Counted from the first letter of the stretch, positions 1 to 5,710 are shown. The stretch: DNA of 5,710 bases from Clostridiales bacterium (GCA_003486785.1 DNFZ01000073.1:303-6012); one strand, 5' to 3'. Notes: generated by a model not told the origin, from the sequence alone. Translations and numbers: made by a program.

Positions 1-885
1 TACATCTGTGACGGTGCTGATCGCCCGATTGATGTCCTCCTGCCTGTCCTCTGGAAACCATCCTTCCAGATGAAATGTCGCTTCCGAGCGCATCAACTCC
101 GCGGCGGCAAGCGCGCGATCACGCTCGATGACGGCGGCGTCATATGCGCCTTCGACCAGCGCGCTGCGTCCCGTCGCCGTATCAGAGAGGGCAGATTCAA
201 GCTCAATCTTCTTAGCAGTGAGCGTGCGGTTTCTTTCATAGAGCTCTTCCATCGCCTCCAAAGGCGTTCCCGCCATCTTCGGAAAGACATAATCTGTCCA
301 GTCGAGGGATTTTAAGAAACTCGCAACGCTTCTCGCCTCGTCCAGCGGGCAGGCGATCACGCAGGTGCGTTGAATCCCTTCGTTGAAGAGCTGGTATTCC
401 GCCGTTGCGTCAATATTCTGCAATTTTTCCACATCGGAAGAGGCGATAATTCCCGTAAAATACTTAACGTGTTTGCTGAGTTGATATGTCTGCATGTCCG
501 AGGGAAATGCTTCCCATGGTCGCAGCGCGGCAATCAGAGACTCGTTTTTGTCGATTTCTGCCTTCGTTGTAGATAGCTCCCGGGTGATTGCGCCTAGTTG
601 ATCGCTCAGCGCAACGGCCTCCGGCATCATATCAAACAGCTCGTCCACCTTTGCCTCGGCCGGGGCGGTGAGGAAGCTTTTTTTCTGCGTAAAAGGACGG
701 ACGGTCCTGAGCGCGTCTCCCAGTTGCTGAAGCCGCGATTGCGCGCGCTCGAGAGCAGCCTGCGCTCCGTTGTCCTGTCCGCCGGTGATAACCTCTACCG
801 CGCGTGTTGCCTGCAAGGCGTTGAGAATTGCCGCCTCGTCCGCCTGATGGGCAACAAGGGTCATACGTTTCATCAAAACGATCAT
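1..885 (-). CDS. ntpI: V/A-type ATP synthase subunit I, N-terminal part (cut by left edge)
   Basis: Subunit I (the V-ATPase a-subunit homologue) links the peripheral stalks to the membrane rotor and supplies the ion half-channel. The frame is open from the start to the left edge, giving 295 residues with no stop. The N-terminus MIVLMKRMTLVAHQ resembles the usual start of this family, and LEGWFPE at residues 273-279 matches the conserved GW-P segment of its soluble N-terminal domain. The visible part is charged and helix-rich, as expected for the cytoplasmic arm; the C-terminal membrane helices lie outside the window. The ATG at 885-883 was chosen because it forms an ATGA overlap with the stop of the subunit H gene, a typical coupled start; an in-frame ATG at 873 is the alternative. 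H followed by I is the usual order at the head of A/V-ATPase operons. Family assignment is confident; whether the enzyme makes ATP or pumps ions, H+ or Na+, cannot be seen. Confidence 0.92.
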   Translation of the reverse strand, partial: MIVLMKRMTLVAHQADEAAILNALQATRAVEVITGGQDNGAQAALERAQSRLQQLGDALRTVRPFTQKKSFLTAPAEAKVDELFDMMPEAVALSDQLGAITRELSTTKAEIDKNESLIAALRPWEAFPSDMQTYQLSKHVKYFTGIIASSDVEKLQNIDATAEYQLFNEGIQRTCVIACPLDEARSVASFLKSLDWTDYVFPKMAGTPLEAMEELYERNRTLTAKKIELESALSDTATGRSALVEGAYDAAVIERDRALAAAELMRSEATFHLEGWFPEDRQEDINRAISTVTDV

Positions 886-1196
886 GCCGTTTTCGTCACC
901 TTGTCCAAGAGATAGGCAACGGCGCCATCAAGCCGCGCGGCTGCCTGCGCACAGAGCGCATCCGCCTCGCTTTGCAGCTGCTTCAGCAGCTCGGCAGAGA
1001 GGCTTTCACCTTCCAGCTTTGCTTTCTCGAGCTCCGCCTGCATCGCCTCGCGCGACTCGTTTTCCAATACGAATAGCGCAGCCTGCGCATCTTCTCTGGC
1101 TTGCAGCGACAGCTCGCGCGCCTGTGCCGCGGCACTGACGCGAATATCTTCTGCCTGCCGCTCCGCAGTCGCAATTTCTTCGATGACCGATCGCAT
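882..1196 (-). CDS. V/A-type ATP synthase subunit H/G (peripheral stalk, AhaH-like)
   Basis: This 104-residue protein is almost entirely charged residues and alanine, without a signal peptide or membrane segment. It reads as one long alpha helix suited to a coiled coil (Arg/Glu/Gln/Ala-rich from about residue 5 to 95). That is the character of the small G/H stalk subunit, which pairs with subunit E to form the stator of V/A-type ATPases. The sequence is low in complexity, so assignment rests on size, coiled-coil character and position directly before subunit I, with which it overlaps by four bases (ATGA at 885-882). The start at 1196 has a strong Shine-Dalgarno, GGAGG at 1207-1203, six bases upstream. 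It is probably the first gene of the ATPase operon, since the gene-free stretch before it follows a terminator. A generic coiled-coil protein is the only alternative and is unlikely in this context. Confidence 0.85.
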   Translation of the reverse strand: MRSVIEEIATAERQAEDIRVSAAAQARELSLQAREDAQAALFVLENESREAMQAELEKAKLEGESLSAELLKQLQSEADALCAQAAARLDGAVAYLLDKVTKTA

Positions 1197-1261
1197 GGAA
1201 TTCCTCCGAACTATCTATCGTATTGAAGCAAAAAGAATCAAATCTATGCTGCAACATTGCT

Positions 1262-1290
1262 ATATTATCATAAATGCAAGGCTATTTGAA
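1262..1290 (-). promoter_or_regulatory. Weak candidate promoter for the ATPase operon
   Basis: The ATPase operon must have its own start of transcription after the upp terminator, and the stretch 1208-1350 is clearly more AT-rich than the genes around it. The best pair I find is TTCAAA (1290-1285) and TAATAT (1267-1262) with a 17-base spacer, each matching the sigma-70 consensus at four of six positions. GATAAT (1269-1264) overlaps it and is a second option for the -10. This would give a leader of roughly 60 bases. The match is poor, so the position is only a suggestion. Confidence 0.25.
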
Positions 1291-1353
1291 GTATTAACTT
1301 GGGAAAATTTAGTTGTCCGCTCCTTTTGTCTATGAAACAAATTGATCGATTCT

Positions 1354-1372
1354 GAATGTGTATAAAACATTC
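1354..1372. repeat. Perfect 6-bp inverted repeat in the ATPase leader
   Basis: GAATGT at 1354-1359 is repeated inverted as ACATTC at 1367-1372, with a 7-base AT-rich spacer. The 19-base symmetric element lies between the upp terminator and the ATPase genes and resembles a repressor operator in size. It could equally be chance in AT-rich DNA, or a weak hairpin. No regulator can be named. Confidence 0.3.
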
Positions 1373-1405
1373 CCGAAAAAAAGCTTCTGGAGAGTGACAC
1401 GCCTG

Positions 1406-1460
1406 AAAAAGAAAAAAGCGCAGGACACGCGACGGTTTTTGTGCCCCCGCGCAGCCTGCG
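1406..1460 (-). terminator. Intrinsic terminator after upp
   Basis: Reading the minus strand, CGCAGG (1460-1455) pairs with CCTGCG (1424-1419). After a small 3x3 interruption containing two possible G-U pairs, CGCG pairs with CGCG. The stem is followed at once by a U-rich tail of six T, one C and five T (1417-1406). It starts 26 bases after the upp stop codon and separates the prfA-ywlC-rpiB-upp unit from the ATPase operon. Confidence 0.85.
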
Positions 1461-1486
1461 ATCATAGTTTTCAGGTGGCTCAGACC

Positions 1487-2116
1487 TTACTTGGTGCCAA
1501 ACAGGCGATCGCCCGCGTCGCCCAGTCCGGGTACGATATAGCCGTGCTCGTTGAGCTTCTCGTCGATGTGTGCCACGTAGATGTCCACATCCGGATGCGC
1601 TTCATGCATAGCTTCAATGCCTTCGGGCGCAGCGATCAGGCTAACAAAACGAATGCTTGAAACCTTGTTCTCCTTGAGGATGTGAATCGCCTCGATGCCG
1701 GAGTTGCCGGTGGCGAGCATCGGATCGACGATGATAGTCTCGCGCTCGGCGATGTCCTGCGGGAGTTTGCAATAATAGCCCGTGGGCATCAGCGTGTCGG
1801 GATTTCGATAGAGGCCGATGTGTCCAACCTTCGCGTTGGGGATCAGGCTCATGATGCCGTCCGCCATGCCGAGGCCCGCGCGCAGGATCGGTATGACCGC
1901 GATCTTTTCGTTTGCGAGCGTCTGCACGGTGGTTTTACAGATCGGCGTTTCGATTTCGATCTCTTTGAGCTCAAGATCGCGCGTGACCTCGTATGCCATG
2001 AGCATTGCAAGCTCATAGACGAGTTCGCGAAACGCCTTGCAGCCGGTGTCCTTTTCGCGCAGCAGCGAGAGCTTGTGCTGGACGAGCGGATGGTCGATTG
2101 TGATAACTTTTGACAT
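1487..2116 (-). CDS. upp: Uracil phosphoribosyltransferase
   Basis: Upp converts uracil and PRPP to UMP and pyrophosphate in cytosolic pyrimidine salvage. The protein has 209 residues, the normal length. ILRAGLGM (77-84) is the conserved strand-loop near the active site. VDPMLATGNSG (130-140) is the PRPP-binding loop. GYIVPGLGDAGDR (192-204) is the uracil-binding segment, and the C-terminus LFGTK is typical. The PRPP loop has Asn138 where the best-known enzymes have a second Gly (ATGGS); I take this as a tolerated variant, because everything else is intact. The start at 2116 has an ideal Shine-Dalgarno, AAGGAGG, seven bases upstream, overlapping the stop of rpiB, so the gene is the last cistron of the operon. 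It ends shortly before an intrinsic terminator. Identification is secure. Confidence 0.98.
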   Translation of the reverse strand: MSKVITIDHPLVQHKLSLLREKDTGCKAFRELVYELAMLMAYEVTRDLELKEIEIETPICKTTVQTLANEKIAVIPILRAGLGMADGIMSLIPNAKVGHIGLYRNPDTLMPTGYYCKLPQDIAERETIIVDPMLATGNSGIEAIHILKENKVSSIRFVSLIAAPEGIEAMHEAHPDVDIYVAHIDEKLNEHGYIVPGLGDAGDRLFGTK

Positions 2117-2123
2117 GGTTGAG

Positions 2124-2130
2124 CCTCCTT
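2124..2130 (-). promoter_or_regulatory. Shine-Dalgarno of upp, overlapping the rpiB stop codon
   Basis: The minus strand reads AAGGAGG at 2130-2124, seven bases before the upp ATG. Its first two bases are part of the rpiB stop TAA (2131-2129). A ribosome finishing rpiB therefore stands on the upp initiation site, which suggests that the two genes are translated in a coupled way. Confidence 0.85.
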
Positions 2131-2575
2131 AGTGCGTTTTTTCGTAAGTGGATATTTTATCGATCCTGCGCTGGTGGCGCTCTCCATGAGAGAACGGTTC
2201 GCCCAGCCAGATATCGACGATGCCTTTTGCGCGCTCCAATGTGGTCACGTTTGCGCCGATCGCCAGCATATTGGTGTCGTTGTGCTCGCGCGTCATCTTT
2301 GCGGAGTATTCGTCCGTCACCAGCGCGCAGCGGATGCCCTGCACCTTGTTGGCGGCGATGCTCACGCCGATGCCAGTGGTGCAGATGACGATGCCGCGCT
2401 CATACTCGCCCGCAGCAACGCCCTCCGCTACCGGAAAGACATAGTCGGGATAATCGATGCTGTTCTTATCATAGGAACCGAAGTCCTTGACCGCATGCCC
2501 CTCTTTGCGTAAATAGTCGACAAGCGCTTCCTTCAGATCAAAGCCGCCGTGGTCGCAACCGATGGCAAGTTTCAT
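2129..2575 (-). CDS. rpiB: Ribose-5-phosphate isomerase B
   Basis: RpiB interconverts ribose-5-phosphate and ribulose-5-phosphate in the pentose phosphate pathway; relatives in the RpiB/LacAB family isomerise other sugar phosphates such as allose-6-phosphate. The protein has 148 residues, the usual size. CDHGG (7-11) carries the Asp-His pair of the phosphate/ring-opening site. Cys65 in ICTTGIGVSIAANK is the catalytic base position. HNDTNMLAIG (98-107) and GERHQRRID (131-139) are further family signatures. The residue after Cys65 is Thr instead of the common Gly. I chose the ATG at 2575 because MKLAIGCDHGG is the canonical N-terminus and AAGGAG (2590-2585) lies nine bases upstream; the frame is open to an ATG at 2677, but that extension overlaps ywlC and looks non-coding. 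The gene lies 61 bases after ywlC and directly before upp, and its product leads to PRPP, the co-substrate of Upp. Confidence 0.96.
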   Translation of the reverse strand: MKLAIGCDHGGFDLKEALVDYLRKEGHAVKDFGSYDKNSIDYPDYVFPVAEGVAAGEYERGIVICTTGIGVSIAANKVQGIRCALVTDEYSAKMTREHNDTNMLAIGANVTTLERAKGIVDIWLGEPFSHGERHQRRIDKISTYEKTH

Positions 2576-2636
2576 AATATCTCTCTCCTTTTTATGTGCC
2601 CGCTGAATTTTTACAGGCTGAAATGTATGCCGATGC

Positions 2637-3716
2637 CTATTCTTTGGAAGCGTCGATGACAACAAATCCGGCGGCACGCAGCAGGCGGTTCATATACGCC
2701 AGTCCCTCGTCCTCCGCCGCAATCCCCTCTGCTAGGATCAACTCCGTGCGGGTGTCCATCTCCCGCAGCGCGGAAAACAGGTTTGCACAGAGCGTTTCGG
2801 GCGCGCTCCGGTCGCCAAGAACAACGTGCCGCATGCCCCGGTAAAACTGTTTCGTCTGCTCCGTTGCGGCGATCTCGACCGACTTTCCCTCCGCTTCCGC
2901 CGCGTGATAGAGCGCATTGATGCGATTTGCCGCCTGCTGCGGCGTGCCGAGCACGACCACAACCTCGGATCTTGGCGCATAATGCTGATATTTCATGCCA
3001 GGCGATGCTGCGATTCCCCCGTCCTTCATCGGCTTGAGGATGCTATCGCTCATATGCACTTCTCCGATCACCGCCGCGAGCATCTCGCGCGTGATCGCGC
3101 CCGGCCGCAGAATCGTTGGATCACCGACGAGCGAGAGCACGGTAGACTCCACGCCGTAACGACACGGGCCGCCGTCCAGGATGAGCGGGATCCGCCCGCC
3201 CAGATCATCCAGCACGTGTTGTGCGGTGGTTGGGCTTGGCCTGCCGGAGCGGTTCGCGCTGGGCGCCGCGATGGGGACGCCCGCTTTTGCAATCAGTGCG
3301 CGCGCGGTTTTGTTTTGCGGCAGGCGCACTGCGACGGTATCCAGTCCAGCCGTGACTTCGTCCGGCACGATGTCGCTCTTGGGCGCAATCAATGTCAGCG
3401 GCCCCGGCCAGAAGGTATCCATCAGGATCGGTGCCAGTTTCGGCATGCGGCTCCAGAGCCGCCGAACGTCGCTTTTTTTTGCGATGTGCAAAATCAGCGG
3501 GTTGTCAGCGGGCCGGCCCTTTGCCGCGAAGATCTTTGCGACCGCTTCGCCGTTGAGCCCGTCCGCGCCGAGGCCGTAGACCGTCTCGGTCGGAAACGCA
3601 ACAAGCTCTCCCGACTGAATCAGTTTTGCGCCCTGTATGGTTCCCGCTTCCTCGTGCCGGATCACGCTGACGATCTGCGTTTCAAAAGCGGGGGTTGCTT
3701 CCTGCATCTGCCGCAT
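2637..3716 (-). CDS. ywlC: L-threonylcarbamoyladenylate synthase, Sua5/YwlC type
   Basis: This enzyme makes threonylcarbamoyl-AMP from threonine, bicarbonate and ATP, the first step of t6A modification at position 37 of ANN-decoding tRNAs; TsaB/D/E then transfer the group. It has 359 residues, close to the usual length of the two-domain Sua5 form rather than the short TsaC. The YrdC domain spans about 25-220: PTETVYGLGADG (42-53), KGRP (66-69), NPLILHI (72-78), WPGPLTL (103-109), APSANRSGRPSPT (151-163), GVEST (188-192) and LRPGAIT (203-209). The linker SPGMKYQHYAPR (239-250) leads to the C-terminal Sua5 domain (about 251-359). I chose the ATG at 3716, one base after the prfA stop, with GGGAG (3733-3729) upstream. 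The ATG at 3707 is possible; a start at 3758 would overlap prfA by about 40 bases and is less likely. No prmC lies between prfA and this gene, unlike in Bacillus. Confidence 0.96.
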   Translation of the reverse strand: MRQMQEATPAFETQIVSVIRHEEAGTIQGAKLIQSGELVAFPTETVYGLGADGLNGEAVAKIFAAKGRPADNPLILHIAKKSDVRRLWSRMPKLAPILMDTFWPGPLTLIAPKSDIVPDEVTAGLDTVAVRLPQNKTARALIAKAGVPIAAPSANRSGRPSPTTAQHVLDDLGGRIPLILDGGPCRYGVESTVLSLVGDPTILRPGAITREMLAAVIGEVHMSDSILKPMKDGGIAASPGMKYQHYAPRSEVVVVLGTPQQAANRINALYHAAEAEGKSVEIAATEQTKQFYRGMRHVVLGDRSAPETLCANLFSALREMDTRTELILAEGIAAEDEGLAYMNRLLRAAGFVVIDASKE

Positions 3717-3717
3717 A

Positions 3718-4788
3718 TCAGTCCGATTCTCCCGCCAACAGTTCGCTGCGCTCGGCAAGGCTCAGGGCATCAAGCATTTCGTCCATGTCTCCGTCGATGA
3801 AAGCTTCGAGCTTATAGAGCGTGAGCCCGATGCGATGATCGGTCACACGACCCTGCGGGAAGTTATAGGTGCGAATGCGCTCGCTGCGGTCGCCCGAACC
3901 GATCTGGCTTTTTCTTGCCCCGGCACGCTCCGCCGCCTGCTGGTTTTGGTAGAAGTCATAGAGCCGGCTTTTGAGCACGCGAAAGGCCTGCTCTTTGTTC
4001 TTGAGCTGTGACTTTTCATCCTGGCACGAAACGACCATGCCGGTCGGCAAGTGCGTGATGCGAATAGCGCTCTCGGTTTTGTTCACGTGCTGTCCGCCAG
4101 CGCCGCTCGCGCGGTAGGTATCGATGCGCAGGTCGCTCTCCTTGATGTCGATCTGCACGTCGTCCACCTCCGGCAGCACGGCGACGGTCGCGGCGCTGGT
4201 ATGGATGCGCCCCTGCGACTCTGTCTCCGGCACGCGCTGCACGCGGTGCACGCCGCTTTCGTATTTCAGGCGGCTGAAAGCGCCTCTGCCTCGGATTTCG
4301 AATATCACTTCGCGGATACCGCCGCTACCGATTTCATTGATATCGATAATATCCGTAGCCCATCCTTTAATCTGAGCATAACGCGTATACATACGGAAAA
4401 GGTCGGCGGCAAACAGTCCGGCTTCCTCCCCGCCGGTTCCCGACCTTATTTCCATAATAATATCTTTTTCATCATTGGGGTCTTTCGGCAGGAGAGCCAA
4501 TTTTAGATCCTGATACTGCTTCTCGATGTCAGATTCAAGGGTATCTATTTCCTGTTTAACCAGCGATAGCATTTCTTCGTCAGGTCTGTCGTCAAGCATT
4601 GCCATGGTATCTTCAAGCGTTTTAACGGATTTCTGATATTGACGATACAGAGTAACCAGTTCTTCCAGGCGGGCTCTTTCCCGGCCGAGTTCCTGCATTT
4701 TTTTGGGATTCGAAATAGCCTCATCGGAAGCCATTTCCTCCTCGAGTTCAATATACTGTTGTTCGATTTTAGCAAGACGTTCTAACAT
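3718..4788 (-). CDS. prfA: Peptide chain release factor 1
   Basis: RF1 recognises UAA and UAG in the ribosomal A site and triggers peptide release. The 356-residue length is typical. An N-terminal coiled-coil domain covers about 1-105. The tripeptide anticodon region is PET (187-189) in RVPETESQGRIHTS; the PxT form marks RF1, where RF2 would have SPF. The catalytic GGQ is at 231-233 in GAGGQHVNKTESAIRITH, and the glutamine is the residue that PrmC methylates. A weak Shine-Dalgarno, GAGGGA (4806-4801), lies 12 bases before the ATG. The gene is oddly mosaic: codons for residues after about 170 are GC-rich (about 61% G+C in 3721-4260), while the first half is about 41% G+C and uses codons such as ATA, AGG and AGA. 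The frame is unbroken. It probably leads the operon with ywlC, rpiB and upp. Confidence 0.97.
   Translation of the reverse strand: MLERLAKIEQQYIELEEEMASDEAISNPKKMQELGRERARLEELVTLYRQYQKSVKTLEDTMAMLDDRPDEEMLSLVKQEIDTLESDIEKQYQDLKLALLPKDPNDEKDIIMEIRSGTGGEEAGLFAADLFRMYTRYAQIKGWATDIIDINEIGSGGIREVIFEIRGRGAFSRLKYESGVHRVQRVPETESQGRIHTSAATVAVLPEVDDVQIDIKESDLRIDTYRASGAGGQHVNKTESAIRITHLPTGMVVSCQDEKSQLKNKEQAFRVLKSRLYDFYQNQQAAERAGARKSQIGSGDRSERIRTYNFPQGRVTDHRIGLTLYKLEAFIDGDMDEMLDALSLAERSELLAGESD
4270..4330. other. Composition breakpoint inside prfA
   Basis: Hand counts of G+C per 60 bases run 31-42 for each line from 3721 to 4260. They then fall to 17-30 for nearly all lines from 4321 to 5160; the one exception, 4381-4440, encodes the glycine-rich GTGGEEAG segment. 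The change falls at codons for residues about 155-173, just before the highly conserved YESGVHRVQRVP. It marks either a recombination joint or an assembly joint. The exact base cannot be fixed by eye. Confidence 0.6.
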
Positions 4789-4821
4789 TTATTAAATATA
4801 TCCCTCGGTATAATTTTTTAT

Positions 4822-4830
4822 ATTATAACA
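4822..4830 (-). promoter_or_regulatory. Extended -10 promoter for prfA
   Basis: On the minus strand TGTTATAAT (4830-4822) is a perfect extended -10 element: TG, one base, then consensus TATAAT (4827-4822). There is no good -35 at 16-18 bases; the region reads TCGGTC or CGGTCA. Extended -10 promoters often tolerate this. Transcription would begin near 4815, giving a leader of roughly 27 bases before the prfA ATG. The position just after a hairpin that may end the upstream gene fits a promoter for the prfA operon. Confidence 0.55.
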
Positions 4831-4836
4831 TAAGCA

Positions 4837-4865
4837 AACGCAATGACCGATTACGGCATTGCGTT
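4837..4865 (-). terminator. Strong hairpin between the sugar-nucleotide gene and prfA
   Basis: AACGCAATG (4865-4857 on the minus strand) pairs perfectly with CATTGCGTT (4845-4837). Inside it CCG pairs with CGG around a TAAT loop, with one bulged T. The hairpin begins 42 bases after the stop of the upstream gene. The tail on the minus strand, TGCTTATGTT, is only moderately T-rich, so termination would be weak, and the + strand tail is no better. It overlaps the region upstream of the prfA -10. A terminator for the sugar-nucleotide gene is the likeliest role. Confidence 0.45.
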
Positions 4866-4906
4866 ACAATCAAATTATGTCTTAAAAAATTTATAACATT
4901 TTAAAA

Positions 4907-5710
4907 CTAACAAACTACGGTATTAGGTGAAATTAGCCTGCCGGTTTTAATTCGTTGTCCGAAACCGATAATTGTATTGTTGCCAAGTACCGCTCCTTCG
5001 ATAATGCTACCGGAACCTATATGAGTGTTATTGGCCATAATTGTATGCTTAATTTTTACGAAAGGTTCGACATGAACGGATTTCCATAAGATACAATCGT
5101 CCACAATTGAAGAGTTTGAAATCTGGCAGTTGGAACCGATTACAACCGGACCGTTAATTTTAACGTATTCTCCTATAGTACAATTATCACCTATTACAAC
5201 CGGACCTGTAATCTGTGCCGAAGAATGTATAATGCAACTTGAACCGGTTACTATTTTTTTTCGGTTGTTATTAAAACTGTACTGGTTGCTTTTACCGTTA
5301 AGAAGGTCATAGTGCAATTGGAAGTAGTTTTCCGGTTTGCCGATGTCCATCCAGTAACAATCCGCAGAGTAGGCAAAGACATCTTTCTTTTCTCGCAGAA
5401 GCAAAGGGAAGATGTCTCTTTCAAAGCTGCAATTGGTTTGCGAAGGTATAAGCGATATAACTTCGGGTTCGATAATATATGTGCCGGCATTTATCATATT
5501 GGTGGTGATTTCGTCGGGGTTCGGTTTTTCCAAAAAACGCACTATTTTATTCCGATTGTCGGTTTCCACAAGTCCGTAACTGGTCGGGTCTTCGACAGGA
5601 GTCAGAGCGATAGTGAGTATAGCTTTGTTATGTCTGTGATTCTCTATCATGGCTGTTATGTCCAGGTCGGTGAAGATATCCCCGTTGAATACCAGTGTCG
5701 GCTCATCGAT
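4907..5710 (-). CDS. NDP-sugar synthase / sugar-1-phosphate nucleotidyltransferase (N-terminus cut by right edge)
   Basis: The enzyme couples a sugar-1-phosphate to an NTP to give an NDP-sugar for surface polysaccharide. The frame enters from the right edge and gives 267 residues; roughly the first hundred, with the GxGTRLRPLT nucleotide-binding loop, are missing. Seen in order: FNGDIFTDLD (8-17), whose NGD carries a metal-binding Asp; YGLVETD (45-51); FLEKP (59-63); NAGTYIIEP (74-82); and WMDIGKPENY (120-129). All belong to the RmlA/ManC-like nucleotidyltransferase fold. Residues about 158-250 are hexapeptide repeats (GPVVIGDNCTIG, GPVVIGSNCQIS and others) forming a left-handed beta-helix. 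This two-domain layout is that of GDP-mannose pyrophosphorylases and related glucose-1-phosphate thymidylyl/uridylyltransferases; the sugar and base cannot be told from this part. An internal ATG at 5650 is not the start, since NGD lies upstream of it. The DNA is AT-rich compared with the genes after prfA. Confidence 0.9.
   Translation of the reverse strand: MDEPTLVFNGDIFTDLDITAMIENHRHNKAILTIALTPVEDPTSYGLVETDNRNKIVRFLEKPNPDEITTNMINAGTYIIEPEVISLIPSQTNCSFERDIFPLLLREKKDVFAYSADCYWMDIGKPENYFQLHYDLLNGKSNQYSFNNNRKKIVTGSSCIIHSSAQITGPVVIGDNCTIGEYVKINGPVVIGSNCQISNSSIVDDCILWKSVHVEPFVKIKHTIMANNTHIGSGSIIEGAVLGNNTIIGFGQRIKTGRLISPNTVVC
5139..5206. repeat. 14-base direct repeat, two copies 54 bases apart
   Basis: ATTACAACCGGACC occurs at 5139-5152 and again at 5193-5206. 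Both copies encode GPVVIG in the beta-helix of the nucleotidyltransferase. The 54-base offset equals 18 codons, exactly one coil of a left-handed beta-helix, so the copies reflect the repeat structure of the protein, perhaps with a fairly recent coil duplication. It is not a mobile or regulatory repeat. Confidence 0.75.

Noticed and set aside
1316..1330. A Shine-Dalgarno-like AAAGGAG on the minus strand (about 1326-1320), suggesting a small leader peptide
   Set aside because: No ATG, GTG or TTG follows at a usable distance, so it does not start a gene.
1268..1465. A 65-codon frame on the minus strand between upp and the ATPase genes
   Set aside because: It begins inside the upp terminator hairpin and has neither a plausible ribosome-binding site nor protein-like composition.
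1682..2113. A 143-codon open frame on the + strand opposite upp
   Set aside because: It is a shadow of the secure upp reading frame, without a recognisable protein family.
2576..2677. A possible 34-residue N-terminal extension of RpiB from an ATG at 2677
   Set aside because: The extension would overlap the end of ywlC and resembles nothing in the family. The ATG at 2575 has a good Shine-Dalgarno and the canonical MKLAIGCDHGG start.
2826..3800. A 324-codon open frame on the + strand opposite ywlC
   Set aside because: It lies antisense to a gene with clear Sua5/YrdC motifs in GC-rich DNA, where stop codons are rare in all frames. Its translation is rich in Arg, Cys and His and shows no recognisable domain.
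5139..5206. Two identical 14-mers that might indicate a repeat array or attachment site
   Set aside because: The spacing is exactly 18 codons and both copies encode the same hexapeptide motif of the beta-helix, so protein structure explains them.

Overview
The window is bacterial. Every gene lies on the minus strand, so it reads from right to left: a sugar-nucleotide pyrophosphorylase (cut by the right edge), prfA (release factor 1), a Sua5/YwlC threonylcarbamoyl-AMP synthase, rpiB, upp, a terminator and leader, then the first two genes of a V/A-type ATPase operon (subunit H/G, and subunit I cut by the left edge). The run prfA - ywlC - rpiB - upp is a familiar Firmicutes neighbourhood. With the V-type ATPase and the high G+C of the left part, I infer an anaerobic, GC-rich clostridial-type organism for positions 1 to about 4270.

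Layout. 4907-5710 holds the C-terminal part of an NDP-sugar synthase with a left-handed beta-helix tail. 4789-4906 is a short AT-rich gap with a strong hairpin and an extended -10 promoter that should drive prfA. 2129-4788 is tightly packed: prfA and ywlC are one base apart, ywlC and rpiB are 61 bases apart, and the rpiB stop codon sits inside the Shine-Dalgarno of upp. The operon ends at a clear intrinsic terminator (1406-1460). 1197-1405 is an AT-rich, gene-free leader for the ATPase operon, with a small inverted repeat and only a weak promoter candidate. Subunits H and I overlap by four bases.

Roles. prfA ends translation at UAA/UAG; YwlC makes the activated intermediate for the t6A tRNA modification; RpiB works in the pentose phosphate pathway; Upp salvages uracil using PRPP, which itself derives from ribose-5-phosphate. 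The ATPase genes encode the stator and the membrane arm of an ion-pumping rotary enzyme.

The most notable observation is an abrupt composition change inside prfA. By hand count G+C is about 61% over 3721-4260 but about 41% over 4441-4800 and about 36% over 4801-5160. The reading frame is intact across the change. This suggests either a recombinant prfA or a chimeric assembly joined at a conserved stretch of prfA. I see no new defence, mobile or otherwise undescribed system, no CRISPR array, no RNA gene and no insertion sequence here.
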